From: Odobenus rosmarus divergens
Taxonomy: Eukaryota > Chordata > Mammalia > Carnivora > Odobenidae
Assembly (NCBI RefSeq): GCF_000321225.1
Contig: NW_004450322.1
Location: 411,778-475,777 of the forward strand
Reading direction: 5' to 3'
DNA length: 64,000 nt
The notes under the pieces are model-generated. The model was not told the origin of the DNA, did no database searches, and saw only the letters and a list, made by a program, of their open reading frames with translations. Positions within the stretch are counted from its first letter, which is position 1. Every line of letters starts with the position of its first letter. Shown here one piece after another: positions 57,901 to 64,000 of this stretch. A program made the translations under genes and the position numbers.

Positions 57901-58845
57901 TGCTTGTTTATTTTGCTTCCCGACTCTTCTCGTGGGGGTCAGAGCCGCTGAAGGGTGGGGGTGAGTCCAGGCGAGGAGTGGTGGGGGGAGTGCGGACCGC
58001 ACAAACAGCGCCACTGCACGCATCACCACAGGCGGCACGAGGAACGAAGACCACGTATGCCAAGCACGGCACAAGAGGAGGCCACGTCAGTCACAGACAC
58101 AGACATCACAGCAAAGGTGGGGAAGCGTAGGACCACTGGCCCTCCATGTGCAAAGGAGTCTGGGAGGATGGGTGGAGTTTGCATATTTAAAGATAGCTGT
58201 CAGAGGCAGGAAAGTGGGAGTATGGGTCCCTGGGGAACAGAAGGGTCCTAGCAGTGGGAGGGCCTCCCAGTGTGTTGAATGGGGCTGGGGGCGGCTAGGA
58301 GAAATCCCTGCGGGGCATCTGACGAGGTGGCTCTCCAGAGATGGGAGATCCGTGGAAAGGGGCTCCAAGGCAGGGGTTTCTTAAGGATTTCGGAAATTCT
58401 GATGGGGAACACGGCGCACTTGAGAGATCTGGGACCAGGAGAAGGGTTTTCCGAGAATTTCGGGGCTCCAGGAGGGGCCTTTGTGGTGTCAGGGCCAGAA
58501 CGGGTTGCCTGGTGTTTGGGAGCTTCCGGGAAGGCAAGTGCCCTCCGGGGCGGCCGGGAGTAGAGGTCTTTGGGAGTTTGGAGGTTCTAAAACTGAAAAG
58601 TCAGTCTTGAGGTGGCCGGGAGTGGTTTTTTAAAAGGACTTGGGGATTCCAAAAGTGAGAACTGGCGTTAGGAGCAGGAGTGAGGGGTTCCCCAGGGACT
58701 TGGGCATTCCGCGGAGTGAGAAGAGGGATCTTGGCGGACCAGGAGAGGGCTTCTGAAGGGATTTGGAGACTCCAAAAGTGAGAAATGGATTCAGGGCCCA
58801 GAGGGGGGTTGCCCAGGAGGAATTAAGGGTTCTCAGGGTGGGGTG
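57890..58845 (-). other. SYN1: SYN1 3' UTR
   Basis: Runs from the stop to a canonical AATAAA on the minus strand (TTTATT at 57,907-57,912). Its first ~470 nt are a degenerate ~60-bp tandem repeat. Confidence 0.85.
57907..57912 (-). terminator. SYN1: SYN1 polyadenylation signal AATAAA
   Basis: Minus-strand context is CAAAATAAACAAGC, about 935 nt after the stop codon; cleavage is expected some 15-25 nt further left. Confidence 0.85.

Positions 58846-58846
<1 letters not shown>
58374..58846. repeat. degenerate ~60-bp tandem repeat in SYN1 3' UTR
   Basis: About seven to eight units starting near 58,374, 58,444, 58,502, 58,565, 58,624, 58,684, 58,747 and 58,805. Plus-strand consensus is roughly GGGTTTCC..GGATTTGG followed by ATTCCAAAAGTGAGAA. 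The last unit runs into the stop codon. Confidence 0.75.
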
Positions 58847-63998
<5,152 letters not shown>

Positions 63999-64000
63999 CA

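Overview
This window is draft vertebrate nuclear DNA (two runs of N) from a carnivoran mammal. About 70 tRNA-derived Can-SINE copies are visible on both strands, with heads of the type GGGCGCCTGGGTGGCTCAG and (AAATA)n/AATCTTTAAAA tails. Their middle section is of the bear/seal/mustelid type rather than the dog or cat type, so I infer an arctoid caniform. This assignment rests on SINE recognition only. The two genes found lie at human Xp11.3, so the segment is almost certainly X-linked.

Layout. Positions 1 to about 42,800 contain no host protein-coding exon I can support. They are a layered repeat landscape: old L1 and L2/MIR fragments, an endogenous retrovirus (ERV) on the minus strand with both LTRs (3,053-10,690) inserted into an old L1, younger L1 3' ends, and Can-SINEs inserted into all of these, often with clear target-site duplications. 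At 39,231-39,610 a piece of the ARAF gene (end of intron 14 plus the first 42 bases of exon 15) sits as a diverged second copy inside a broken SINE, 17 kb upstream of ARAF itself. At 42,850-43,400 there is an orphan CpG-rich, CCAAT-containing, promoter-like stretch with a splice-donor-like site.

Positions 47,040-57,900 hold the complete ARAF gene on the plus strand: a CpG-island promoter, a noncoding exon 1 and 15 coding exons giving 606 codons. Every exon boundary was placed by hand. All are GT-AG except the acceptor of coding exon 13 (55,666), which reads GG. ARAF is a Ras-activated serine/threonine kinase that phosphorylates MEK. Positions 57,900-63,902 hold the last eight coding exons of SYN1 (synapsin I) on the minus strand, tail to tail with ARAF. 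The exons and splice sites for the synapsin Ia and Ib C-termini are both present. The rest of SYN1, and TIMP1 which lies in a SYN1 intron in other mammals, would be to the right of the window.

Most notable observations: the non-AG acceptor of ARAF exon 13; the ARAF intron/exon duplication inside a SINE; conserved in-frame stops right after the exon 5 and exon 6 donors that would make the short DA-Raf type isoforms; two upstream ORFs in the ARAF leader; and several unlabelled degenerate tandem repeats, chiefly a ~60-bp unit filling the SYN1 3' UTR and a ~19-bp unit in SYN1 intron 9.
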